NCBI RefSeq assembly: GCF_046546175.1
Contig: NZ_JBKGYF010000085.1
Coordinates: 1 to 7,042, forward strand
Source: Methanohalobium sp046546175
GTDB taxonomy: Archaea; Halobacteriota; Methanosarcinia; Methanosarcinales; Methanosarcinaceae
Reading direction: 5' to 3'
Length of the DNA stretch: 7,042 nt
Every line of letters begins with the position of its first letter. The stretch's first letter is position 1. Below are positions 1-5,310 of this stretch, in pieces. Position numbers and translations under genes: made by a program. The notes below the pieces were generated by a model, which was given only the letters and a program-made list of their open reading frames with translations, had not been told where the DNA came from and did no database searches.

Positions 1-37
1 GTAACGATATTTCATGGACTGGCATCTTCTTCTAACC

Positions 38-66
38 TATAAATACTGCATGAGCGTAGCTCATGC
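38..66 (+). promoter_or_regulatory. TATA-like box followed by an 8-bp hairpin upstream of the zinc-protein gene
   Basis: TATAAATA at 38-45 is a good archaeal TATA box. Three bases further on, GCATGAGC (48-55) and GCTCATGC (59-66) form a perfect 8-bp stem with a 3-base loop. The hairpin sits between the TATA box and the expected transcription start, so it could be an operator rather than an RNA hairpin. A second TATA-like element (CTATATGG, 163-170) lies closer to the gene at 220 and would give a shorter leader, so which promoter serves that gene is unclear. I see no tRNA or convincing box C/D RNA in 1-219. Confidence 0.3.
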
Positions 67-219
67 GGTGCTCAGTAAAGATGAAAAAATAGTTACGTTT
101 TTAAAGCGATAAGATAATTTGATGGTCTCAATAACCTAAAAACACCAGGAAATACTAAGTCTCTATATGGGAAACCTACAAATGCGGTTAATTCATATTC
201 TAATAAGAAGGTATAGTAA

Positions 220-465
220 ATGAGCAATGCATATTTAAATATTAGCTACAGTCCGGAAACCTGTGGATGGTGCAATGGTACAGGTGAAGACAGCGGTGCC
301 CATGATCGTCCATGCAGGATATGTGACGGAGAAGGGAGCATACTGGTAGCACAGCCAGCAAACAATTGTGCATGGTGCGATGGTAATGGTGCAGATAGAA
401 TAGAATCCGGGAAACCCTGCAGAGCCTGTGATGGTTCCGGATGGGCTCATTCATTAATTGGTTAG
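220..465 (+). CDS. Small zinc protein with four DnaJ-type CxxCxGxG motifs
   Basis: This 81-residue protein consists almost wholly of two zinc modules. Its cysteine pairs are C15/C18, C32/C35, C50/C53 and C67/C70, each followed by the xGxG of the DnaJ central zinc domain. The two halves (about residues 15-39 and 50-74) repeat with a 35-residue period, and each ends in PCRxCDGxG, so it looks like an internal duplication. Each half could bind one Zn(II). There is no J domain, substrate-binding domain or membrane segment, so it is not a DnaJ chaperone. Stand-alone proteins of this kind are usually automatically named DnaJ-like zinc-finger proteins. A binding or redox role for other proteins is inference. 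The start is supported by AAGAAGGT (205-212) seven bases upstream. The gene stands alone on its strand, with the next gene convergent. Expression is certain only by inference. Confidence 0.75.
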   Translation: MSNAYLNISYSPETCGWCNGTGEDSGAHDRPCRICDGEGSILVAQPANNCAWCDGNGADRIESGKPCRACDGSGWAHSLIG

Positions 466-477
466 ATGTGAACTTCA

Positions 478-496
478 AATTGGCTAGAAACCAATT
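478..496. repeat. Inverted repeat, 6-bp arms
   Basis: AATTGG (478-483) and CCAATT (491-496) are separated by seven bases. AATTGGCTAGA (478-488) also repeats AATTGGTTAGA (456-466), which covers the stop codon of the zinc-protein gene, with a 22-base shift and one mismatch. Together with the next hairpin this may mark the 3' end of the zinc-protein transcript, but no long T-run follows, so terminator function is uncertain. Confidence 0.4.
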
Positions 497-500
497 GGAT

Positions 501-521
501 CCTTAAATTACAAATTTAAGG
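501..521. repeat. Perfect 9-bp hairpin with 3-base loop
   Basis: CCTTAAATT (501-509) and AATTTAAGG (513-521) are exact reverse complements around a three-base loop. The stem is AT-rich and symmetric, so it could act on either strand. It lies 36 bases past the zinc-protein stop codon on the + strand. On the - strand it overlaps the stop codon of the 17-codon candidate ORF. A 3'-end stabilising or processing element is the most ordinary reading. Confidence 0.5.
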
Positions 522-561
522 ACAAGTTTAAATCTTTGATTTTAAGTGCTTCCTGTCTCAT
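508..561 (-). CDS. Candidate 17-residue small ORF
   Basis: On the - strand, GGTGAGG (568-574) sits six bases before an ATG, which is ideal archaeal Shine-Dalgarno spacing. The ORF reads MRQEALKIKDLNLSLNL and stops inside the 9-bp hairpin at 501-521. I do not recognise the peptide. Its sequence faintly resembles the first strand of an ABC ATPase, so it could also be a degraded gene start. An AT-rich tract at 667-710 could supply a promoter. Support is limited to the ribosome site and spacing, and such short ORFs occur by chance, so confidence is low. Confidence 0.2.
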   Translation of the reverse strand: MRQEALKIKDLNLSLNL

Positions 562-680
562 CTTTTTCCTCACCCTAAATCCATTAATTTAAGATGACTG
601 GAAACAAGTCTACAGGATCCATCCCTCGTTCCGAAGGTGTTTATGTTGAAATTTTGGTTAATCGATTACAATATATGATA

Positions 681-710
681 TATATAATTAAATATAATTA
701 AATATGATTA
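681..710. repeat. AT-rich tandem repeat with 10-base period, promoter-like
   Basis: Three imperfect 10-base units (TATATAATTA, AATATAATTA, AATATGATTA) lie in tandem. The period matches the DNA helical turn, so the tract could be curved. It contains TATA-like sequences on both strands and lies just upstream of a Shine-Dalgarno-like AAAGGT (711-716), so it could be a promoter. Low complexity alone could also produce it. Confidence 0.45.
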
Positions 711-726
711 AAAGGTATTGATCCCC

Positions 727-789
727 ATGTTTCATTTCAAAGAAATGAAACTCGCAATAAATCTACGATTTGATTCTATGCTAAAGTAA
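727..789 (+). CDS. Candidate 20-residue small ORF over a palindrome
   Basis: An ATG at 727 opens 20 codons ending in TAA at 787-789. It starts MFHFKEMKLAINL and is mildly basic with no known motif. AAAGGT (711-716) lies ten bases upstream, and a TATA-like tract (about 679-690) lies at a workable distance before that. The first eight codons coincide with the perfect palindrome 729-751, so in an mRNA the initiation region could fold into a hairpin. The 14 bases at 709-722 are identical to those covering the ribosome site of proC (3471-3484). It may be a real leader-type peptide or a chance ORF. Confidence 0.2.
   Translation: MFHFKEMKLAINLRFDSMLK
729..751. repeat. Perfect palindrome, 10-bp arms with 3-base spacer
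   Basis: GTTTCATTTC (729-738) and GAAATGAAAC (742-751) are exact reverse complements separated by AAA. The length suits a dimeric helix-turn-helix binding site or a stable RNA hairpin. The right arm ends in AATGAAAC, which recalls the end of archaeal CRISPR repeats, but only one copy exists here. It lies about 90 bases beyond the stop codon of the DUF2551-like gene and could affect the 3' end of that transcript. Confidence 0.6.
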
Positions 790-821
790 AGACATAAGGG
801 GTTTTCCACCTTCAATTTTAT

Positions 822-833
822 AAAACTAAAAAA
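822..833 (-). terminator. T-run after the DUF2551-like gene
   Basis: On the - strand the stop codon at 839-841 is followed within six bases by TTTTTT (complement of 828-833) and then TTTT (complement of 822-825). Archaeal RNA polymerase commonly stops at such T-runs without needing a stem. There is no strong GC-rich hairpin. Confidence 0.4.
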
Positions 834-838
834 TAGTA

Positions 839-1156
839 TCAATCCAATGCAAATTTTTGTTTGAGAACCAGTTTTATGATAAATGCATATTTTTCTTTTA
901 AATAATAGACTGTAGGTGATTTGTAATCCTTCTTATATGACTGGATAATTCCGAGTTTGGATTGTATGTATCCAACCAAAGACGCAACTGAATTCCGAGA
1001 TATATTATACTTTGTAGTTATAATCGAGTACAAATCATCAATAGTTAATTTATTACTGTTTAAAAAAACGCATAAAATATTACTGCGAACACCCTCTTCA
1101 TCTTTTTCGATGAACTTCTGCAAACGCTGTTTGATTTTAAGTTGTATAGAATCCAT
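839..1156 (-). CDS. DUF2551-like archaeal protein, probable winged-helix fold
   Basis: This 105-residue protein resembles the DUF2551 family, which I recall from methanogens; its function is unknown. After a charged start (QLKIKQRLQKFIEKDEEGVR) comes a predicted helix-turn-helix-like stretch: a helix with LTIDDLYSIITTKYNI (about residues 37-52), then SRNSVASLVGYIQSKLGII (53-71). A basic, beta-prone YKKDYKSPTVYYLKEKY tail (74-90) could be the wing. This suggests DNA binding, but the fold is inferred from pattern only. The start is well supported: GGTGATG (1161-1167) lies four bases upstream. A palindrome and two TATA-like boxes lie further upstream, so autoregulation is possible. It is codirectional with PAN but separated from it by a strong terminator, so the two are not an operon. 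Its length looks complete for the family. Confidence 0.7.
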   Translation of the reverse strand: MDSIQLKIKQRLQKFIEKDEEGVRSNILCVFLNSNKLTIDDLYSIITTKYNISRNSVASLVGYIQSKLGIIQSYKKDYKSPTVYYLKEKYAFIIKLVLKQKFALD

Positions 1157-1199
1157 GAAACATCACCATACAGCTGGATATATTATATTAGCTATCTAT

Positions 1200-1246
1200 G
1201 GTATAAATAACTGTATGTAAAACAGTTCAGTATATTAAATATAAAA
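1200..1246 (-). promoter_or_regulatory. Promoter region of the DUF2551-like gene with a 6-bp-arm palindrome
   Basis: On the - strand, TTTATACC (complement of 1200-1207) would give a transcript start near 1175 and a leader of about 20 bases. A second AT-box, TTTTATATTTAA (complement of about 1235-1246), lies further up. Between them AACTGT (1209-1214) and ACAGTT (1222-1227) form an inverted repeat with a seven-base spacer. Its position next to or between the boxes fits a repressor operator. No binding factor can be named. Confidence 0.35.
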
Positions 1247-1334
1247 CTAGGTTGTTATAAATAGTTAATTCCAGTTTACGAGGTTGTTATATTTATTTTT
1301 GATGTTTGACATAGATATTTTAAATTAAATACAG

Positions 1335-1380
1335 AAAAAATAAAAAACCCAGAGAGGTTTTAACCAAACATCCCCTCTGG
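1335..1380 (-). terminator. Hairpin plus T-run terminator of the PAN gene
   Basis: On the - strand, CCAGAGGGG (complement of 1372-1380) pairs with CCTCTCTGG (complement of 1349-1357) in a 9-bp stem with one G-U pair and a 14-base loop. It is followed at once by TTTTTT, A and TTTTTT (complement of 1335-1347). The 5' arm encodes residues PEG near the PAN C-terminus, and the loop holds the last three codons and the stop. It should end PAN transcription before the DUF2551-like gene. Confidence 0.75.
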
Positions 1381-2685
1381 CTGCTTTTCAATGGGTTTTC
1401 TACCAGAATTCATAACCTTGTCTACAGCTGTTAAGAACTGATCAGCCCCTACAGAGTCTTTATCATCACGTACTGCAAGCATCCCGGCTTCCATTGCTAT
1501 GGCACTCAGGTCCGCACCACTTGCCCCTTCTGTAAGTTTTGCAATTTTCTTGAAATCTATATCATCAGAAACAGACATGTTCCTTGCATGTATCTGCAAA
1601 ATATTTTCTCTGGCTTCAGCATCCGGCATTGGTACCATAATAACCCGATCGAATCGACCCGGTCTCAGTATTGCTGGATCAAGTACATCTGACCGGTTAG
1701 TCGCCGCTATAATTCGTACCTCTCCTCTTTCATCGAAGCCGTCCATTTCTGCCAGCAACTGCATAAGTGTCCTCTGCACTTCCCTATCTGCTCCATTGGT
1801 ATCATTTAAACGTTTGGCAGCTATAGCATCTAGTTCATCGATGAAAACTATACTCGGTGCCTTTTTGCGTGCCATTTCAAAGACTTCACGCACCAGTTTC
1901 GCTCCTTCACCAATATATTTCTGAACAAGTTCTGAACCAACTACCCTGATGAAAGTAGCATCTGTTCTATGGGCTACAGCCTTTGCAAGCAGTGTTTTAC
2001 CTGTCCCTGGTGATCCTGAAAGCAAAATCCCTTTTGGAGCAGAGATTCCAACACGGGCAAATGATTCCGGTTTTGTAAGTGGATATTCGACTGACTCAAT
2101 TATTTCCTTTATCTGTTCATCCAGCCCGCCTATCTGGTCATAATCCACTTGCTGGGATTCGATAACTTCCATAGCAGAAACCATTGGTTCTTCTGTGGAC
2201 TGAACAACATCCACAACTGCAAATGTCTGCTGGTTGAGTGCTACCATTGACCCGGGTTCAATCTCTTTATCTTCCAGATACTTGGACATACTGACCATGA
2301 ACTGTGGACCGGTACTACTTCGTACCAGTATTTTACCATTGTCAAGTATATCCATCACGGTTCCTATAATCAATGGGGATGATTTTAAGCGGTCTATTTC
2401 AGCCTGTAATTTTCGAACTTCTCGTTCATATTTGAGCTTTTGATTTTCTACATAACGTTTTTCTGACTCTATTTGATTGTACTGTTCATTAAGACGGTTA
2501 TTTCGATACTCAAGCTGCTTCATCCGGTCCAATAAATATTTGGAAAAGTCCCCCTCGAACTCAGTCAGATATTCATTTTCGTTTTCATCTTCATCGAATT
2601 TGTATTTATAATTATTTTCATTCATGTTTTCTTCGGTGATTTCGTATTTACTATCATCCATATTTCCATTAGTAGTCTCACTCAT
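1360..2685 (-). CDS. pan: Proteasome-activating nucleotidase (PAN), AAA+ ATPase
   Basis: PAN is the hexameric ATPase that unfolds proteins and feeds them into the archaeal 20S proteasome in the cytoplasm. The 441 residues show an acidic, Asn/Glu-rich N-terminus (1-45), a coiled coil (about 47-102), an OB-type domain (about 104-165) and an AAA+ module. The Walker A is GSPGTGKT (224-231; Ser replaces the common second Pro). Other motifs are the pore loop Y257-I258-G259, Walker B IVFIDE (279-284), sensor-1 N330 and arginine-finger segment RPGRFDR (341-347). The C-terminus is M439-F440-G441, a Phe variant of the HbYX motif that docks into the proteasome. Length suits the family, although the N-terminus is somewhat long. 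There is no clear Shine-Dalgarno site at the first ATG. A BRE/TATA element (2713-2730) predicts a start near 2693, so a nearly leaderless mRNA supports this ATG. MBF1 is divergent to it. Confidence 0.95.
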   Translation of the reverse strand: MSETTNGNMDDSKYEITEENMNENNYKYKFDEDENENEYLTEFEGDFSKYLLDRMKQLEYRNNRLNEQYNQIESEKRYVENQKLKYEREVRKLQAEIDRLKSSPLIIGTVMDILDNGKILVRSSTGPQFMVSMSKYLEDKEIEPGSMVALNQQTFAVVDVVQSTEEPMVSAMEVIESQQVDYDQIGGLDEQIKEIIESVEYPLTKPESFARVGISAPKGILLSGSPGTGKTLLAKAVAHRTDATFIRVVGSELVQKYIGEGAKLVREVFEMARKKAPSIVFIDELDAIAAKRLNDTNGADREVQRTLMQLLAEMDGFDERGEVRIIAATNRSDVLDPAILRPGRFDRVIMVPMPDAEARENILQIHARNMSVSDDIDFKKIAKLTEGASGADLSAIAMEAGMLAVRDDKDSVGADQFLTAVDKVMNSGRKPIEKQPEGMFG

Positions 2686-2712
2686 AAAGCTCTATTATTA
2701 TATAAGATTGGA

Positions 2713-2730
2713 CGATATATATCCCTTTCG
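2713..2730 (-). promoter_or_regulatory. BRE/TATA promoter of PAN
   Basis: On the - strand CGAAAGG (BRE-like) runs into GATATATATC (TATA). A start about 25 bases downstream falls near 2693, leaving a leader of fewer than ten bases before the ATG at 2685. A similar GAAAAAGGATATATAA (complement of 2841-2856) lies further up in the same orientation and could be a second promoter giving a long leader. Confidence 0.5.
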
Positions 2731-2824
2731 AATGGTTCCTAACAAAAAATCATGATGATTAGATTTATCAGTGGGTTATATTTTTATTATTTAATAATTA
2801 ATATCGCTCTAAGCTCCGATCACT

Positions 2825-2839
2825 ATTTAAATATATACG
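2825..2839 (+). promoter_or_regulatory. Candidate TATA box of MBF1
   Basis: ATTTAAATATATACG matches an archaeal TATA region. A transcript starting near 2858 would carry a leader of about 34 bases with GAGTTGAT (2879-2886) as ribosome site five bases before the MBF1 ATG. The region is very AT-rich, so other boxes are possible. Confidence 0.4.
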
Positions 2840-2891
2840 TTATATATCCTTTTTCAGTGGATTTTGATAACGTTTGTAGAGTTGATACGAA

Positions 2892-3398
2892 ATGCAAACA
2901 ACGCAAGCACAATGTGAAATATGTGGCACAGAAATTAAAGGTCGACCTACTAAAGTAAATATCGAAGGAAGCGAACTTGAAGTATGTTCAAAATGTGCGC
3001 AGTATGGTACCAGTGTTGATACTAAAACACAACCGAAACAACAGGTATCAGGTAAAAAAACAGCCCCGAAGAAAACCGAAAAAAAACCTTATCCCACAAA
3101 ATCCAAGTTTGAAGGACCTACATATGAACTTGTAGAGGGTTACGACCAAATCATAAGGGATAAAAGGGAACAACTTGAATGGACACAGGAAGAACTGGCT
3201 GCAAAAATAAAAGAAAAGGAGTCACTTATAAAAAAAATAGAACGTGGAGAAATTGTACCAGAAGACTCTGTCCGCAAAAAGCTAGAACGTACCCTCAACT
3301 TACAGCTCACCGAGAAAGTGGAAGATATCGATATGGATGGTGATAGTGCATCCAAAAACACTACACTTGGCGATATTGTAAAAATAAAACGTGAATAA
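2892..3398 (+). CDS. mbf1: Multiprotein bridging factor 1 (MBF1), zinc-ribbon plus HTH transcription factor
   Basis: MBF1 bridges gene-specific regulators and the basal machinery (TBP) in eukaryotes; its archaeal role is less settled. The 168-residue protein has the archaeal layout. An N-terminal zinc ribbon carries C8/C11 and C32/C35. A Lys/Pro/Thr-rich linker follows (about 44-74), and then a Cro/C1-type helix-turn-helix (about 83-140) with REQLEWTQEELAAKIKEKES and ERGEIVPEDSVRKKLER. The tail TLGDIVKIKRE is typical of archaeal MBF1. The start is supported by GAGTTGAT five bases upstream, an imperfect Shine-Dalgarno site. It is divergent from PAN across a 206-base promoter region, so shared control is possible. 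T-runs at 3443-3447 and 3456-3460 may end the transcript before proC. Length is normal for the family. Confidence 0.92.
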   Translation: MQTTQAQCEICGTEIKGRPTKVNIEGSELEVCSKCAQYGTSVDTKTQPKQQVSGKKTAPKKTEKKPYPTKSKFEGPTYELVEGYDQIIRDKREQLEWTQEELAAKIKEKESLIKKIERGEIVPEDSVRKKLERTLNLQLTEKVEDIDMDGDSASKNTTLGDIVKIKRE

Positions 3399-3484
3399 AT
3401 GGATTATCAAAAACTTTATTTTGGGCTTCTACCCTTCAATCATTTTTACGGAATCTTTTTCGTTTAAACATAAAAGGTATTGAT

Positions 3485-4306
3485 ATGGGATTGAAAGACA
3501 AAAAAATAGGAATCATCGGAACAGGCAAAATGGGAAGTTCCCTTATACATGGAATTATTAATTCAAAAATTGTTGACAGCAGTAATGTATATGCCAGTGA
3601 TATATACGACCTGTCACTTGAAAAATTGCATGAGGAACTGGGAATCAAAGTTTCCACTGACAATAAGCAAACCGTTATGAACTCCGATATAATAATACTT
3701 GCTGTAAAACCACAGATTATAAGAACGGTACTTGCAGGGATAAAAGACGACGTCACTGAAAACAAACTGCTTATATCCATTGCAGCAGGTGTCCCTATAT
3801 CAGAAATTGATGATGAGCTCAATTCAGGTACCAAATTAATAAGAGTTATGCCAAACATTGCTGCGACTGTTGGTGAAGCTTCCTCTGCCATCTGTCCCGG
3901 TGAAAACACTACAAATGAAGATGTTGATGTTACACTAGAAATTTTTAAAACTGTTGGAACCGCACGTGTTATACCAGAGTATCTGATGGATGCTTTTACA
4001 GGTGTTTCTGGAAGTGGGCCTGCTTTTATATTCCCAGTTATCGAAGCCATGGCGGATGGTGCAGTATATGAAGGGCTGGACCGCAAGAATGCCCTGACAT
4101 TTGCAGCACAAACTGTACTCGGTGCAGCAAAAATGGTCCTTGAAACTGAAAACCATCCTGCAGAGCTCAAAGACATGGTAACATCACCTGGTGGTACTAC
4201 AATACGGGGAGTCCATGAACTTGAAGAACATGGTATAAGGTCTGCTTTCATGGATGCTGTTATTGAATCATCCAGACGGTCAAAAGAACTTGGAAAAAAA
4301 GATTGA
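3485..4306 (+). CDS. proC: Pyrroline-5-carboxylate reductase
   Basis: This enzyme reduces 1-pyrroline-5-carboxylate to L-proline with NAD(P)H, the last step of proline synthesis, in the cytoplasm. The 273 residues match the usual length. The N-terminal Rossmann fold shows GIIGTGKMG (9-17), followed by VKPQ (74-77) and VMPN (121-124). The C-terminal helical dimer domain has SGSGPA (175-180) and the family signature TSPGGTTIRGVHELE (233-247). No key element is missing. The ATG has AAAAGG (3472-3477) seven bases upstream. The gene follows MBF1 after 86 bases that contain T-runs, so it is probably transcribed on its own, perhaps from the TTTATTTT box near 3414-3421. A 338-codon open frame on the opposite strand is only a shadow. 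Confidence 0.96.
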   Translation: MGLKDKKIGIIGTGKMGSSLIHGIINSKIVDSSNVYASDIYDLSLEKLHEELGIKVSTDNKQTVMNSDIIILAVKPQIIRTVLAGIKDDVTENKLLISIAAGVPISEIDDELNSGTKLIRVMPNIAATVGEASSAICPGENTTNEDVDVTLEIFKTVGTARVIPEYLMDAFTGVSGSGPAFIFPVIEAMADGAVYEGLDRKNALTFAAQTVLGAAKMVLETENHPAELKDMVTSPGGTTIRGVHELEEHGIRSAFMDAVIESSRRSKELGKKD

Positions 4307-4373
4307 TGCAAATAATTTATAACAGTAAGGCAAAGATTATTATAGTGAAAGCTAATAATAAAGTGGTAAATAA

Positions 4374-4415
4374 ATGACAAAAGGTGTTTCATTATTGTGG
4401 AAGTGGGGAGAATGA
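4374..4415 (+). CDS. Candidate 13-residue leader ORF overlapping the DUF356-like start
   Basis: The ORF reads MTKGVSLLWKWGE and its TGA (4413-4415) overlaps the ATG (4412-4414) of the next gene as ATGA, the usual sign of translational coupling. AGTGGT (4362-4367) lies six bases before its ATG as a weak ribosome site. TTTATAA (4316-4322) could be the TATA box, predicting a leader of roughly 30 bases. The DUF356-like ATG itself has a ribosome site that is only one base away (GGGGAG, 4405-4410), so reinitiation by ribosomes leaving this mini-ORF could matter. A chance ORF cannot be excluded. Confidence 0.35.
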   Translation: MTKGVSLLWKWGE

Positions 4416-4786
4416 AATCATTTGCAGTAATTAGAGGGGATAATACAGACAAGGTAAAAATTGCCCTACACGATTTGGAGCAATACGGTAAATTTCAGTT
4501 CCAGACAAAACCTAAACGTTTAGAACCGGATTATGCCGACCATCTTCTTGTAAGCGTCCTGAAAGTTCCTCTGAAATCCAGATGCAACTCTGCTGCACTC
4601 GTAGAGCTAAATGACAACGCTGGTGCGGTGATTAATAGATTGAAAAAAATACATCCACCGGCACACATTGTAATTGTCAGTCCCAGACACGATGCATACA
4701 ATGAACTGATTAATAAATCCAAAAATTATCCAGTATTTGACAGGAGTTTTAAATCCAAGAGCGAATCAAAACTTCTGTATTTCTGA
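4412..4786 (+). CDS. DUF356-like methanogen protein of unknown function
   Basis: The 124 residues resemble the DUF356 family, which I recall as largely restricted to methanogens; no function is established to my knowledge. It begins KSFAVIRGDNTDKVKIALHDLE, a beta-alpha start with an RGDN turn. KRLEPDYADHLLVSVLKV follows, then HPPAHIVIVSPRHDAYNEL near residues 86-104. There is no signal peptide or membrane span, so it is probably cytoplasmic. The ATG at 4412 is chosen because the family start aligns there. A GTG at 4397, ten bases after AAGGTG (4381-4386), would add five residues and remains possible. The gene is convergent with the Toprim gene, with only six bases between the stop codons. Confidence 0.7.
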   Translation: MKSFAVIRGDNTDKVKIALHDLEQYGKFQFQTKPKRLEPDYADHLLVSVLKVPLKSRCNSAALVELNDNAGAVINRLKKIHPPAHIVIVSPRHDAYNELINKSKNYPVFDRSFKSKSESKLLYF

Positions 4787-4792
4787 TTAGGT

Positions 4793-5290
4793 TCACCAGC
4801 CGAACGGGTGGTAAACATAGTAACCAAACTCATCTGTAAAATCCGTGAAATCAGATGTAGTTCCAGCTATACTCCGTAATTTCATAACGTAAGTATACAG
4901 GCTTTCAATATCTTTTATTTCTTTTTTTACTAAAGACTTTAGTTGCTCACGTATCTCAATGTCATAGTCAGCATCAAGTGTTTGCAGGTATTCTGACAAC
5001 CTGGAAGCAAGAATTTCGCCCCTGCGGTCCCAGTCTGTTAATATTATCACACATTTACCGGTATACGCAATATCTTCTGAAAAATTTAAGATCGATTTAT
5101 TGGATACCGTTTCTATATCTCCATCGATTCCAAGCTTTTTCAGTGAACGAATATCACGTTTACCTTCCACTACAAAAATATCCCCATTATGAGAATGCTG
5201 AAACAATTCATCAAGGATTTCTTCAACTTGCTCTAGATGTTTCCTGTATTCAAAAATAGAAGTTTTCAGGTTGTTGTTTTGATTGTTCAT
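4793..5290 (-). CDS. Small archaeal Toprim-domain protein (UPF0292-like)
   Basis: The 165-residue protein is a stand-alone Toprim domain, the metal-binding fold of topoisomerases, DnaG primases and recombination nucleases. The acidic motifs are intact: VVEGKRD with E42 in the first, and LTDWDRRG with D86 and D88 in the second. An N-terminal helix (about 9-30) precedes the domain and a Lys/Glu-rich helix follows (about 115-137). The most similar family I recall is UPF0292 of archaea, whose role in nucleic-acid cleavage or priming is unproven. The frame extends up to an ATG at 5359, but the extra 23 residues are hydrophobic and AT-rich with no ribosome site. A TATA box at 5311-5320 predicts transcription starting at about 5290, so a leaderless start at the ATG of 5288-5290 is preferred. 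Its stop is six bases from the convergent DUF356-like gene. Confidence 0.8.
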   Translation of the reverse strand: MNNQNNNLKTSIFEYRKHLEQVEEILDELFQHSHNGDIFVVEGKRDIRSLKKLGIDGDIETVSNKSILNFSEDIAYTGKCVIILTDWDRRGEILASRLSEYLQTLDADYDIEIREQLKSLVKKEIKDIESLYTYVMKLRSIAGTTSDFTDFTDEFGYYVYHPFGW

Positions 5291-5310
5291 ATCAACCAAT
5301 GTTTTGATGA

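Larger units (their letters stand above)
466..838. other. Gene-poor intergenic region with several inverted repeats
   Basis: This 373-base stretch separates the zinc-protein gene (+) from the convergent DUF2551-like gene (-). No ORF of ordinary size with a recognisable product is present on either strand. It holds two adjacent hairpins (478-496 and 501-521), an AT-rich tract with a 10-base period (681-710), a perfect 10-bp-arm palindrome (729-751), a small hairpin (AAATC/GATTT around 758-770) and a T-run behind the DUF2551-like gene. Two very small candidate ORFs with Shine-Dalgarno sites are listed separately. I see no transposase remnant. Confidence 0.6.

Noticed and set aside
80..110. Box C/D-like RNA (AAGATGA resembling a C box)
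   Set aside because: No matching D box (CTGA) at a suitable distance.
103..215. Open stretch (GLNNLKTPGNTKSLYGKP in one frame) upstream of the zinc-protein gene
   Set aside because: About 30 codons with no start codon and no recognisable family; not enough to call a gene remnant.
729..751. CRISPR array
   Set aside because: Only one palindromic unit is present, with no second copy or regular spacers in the window.
957..1220. 87-codon + strand frame opposite the DUF2551-like gene
   Set aside because: No ribosome site or known motif, and the - strand gene has a good ribosome site and family resemblance.
1499..1924. 141-codon + strand frame opposite PAN
   Set aside because: It lies wholly antisense to the conserved AAA+ domain and is low-complexity Ser/Ala/Ile-rich; shadow frame.
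2752..2958. 68-codon + strand frame running through the MBF1 promoter and start
   Set aside because: Hydrophobic, AT-driven composition; overlaps the start of the clearly real MBF1 in another frame, with no ribosome site.
3436..4452. 338-codon open frame on the - strand opposite proC
   Set aside because: It mirrors the conserved proC gene, is Ser/Ile/Pro-rich with no recognisable domain, and has no ribosome site. It is a shadow of the proC codon pattern.
4787..4830. Bidirectional terminator between DUF356-like and Toprim genes
   Set aside because: Only a short CACC/GGTG pairing and no T-run on either strand.
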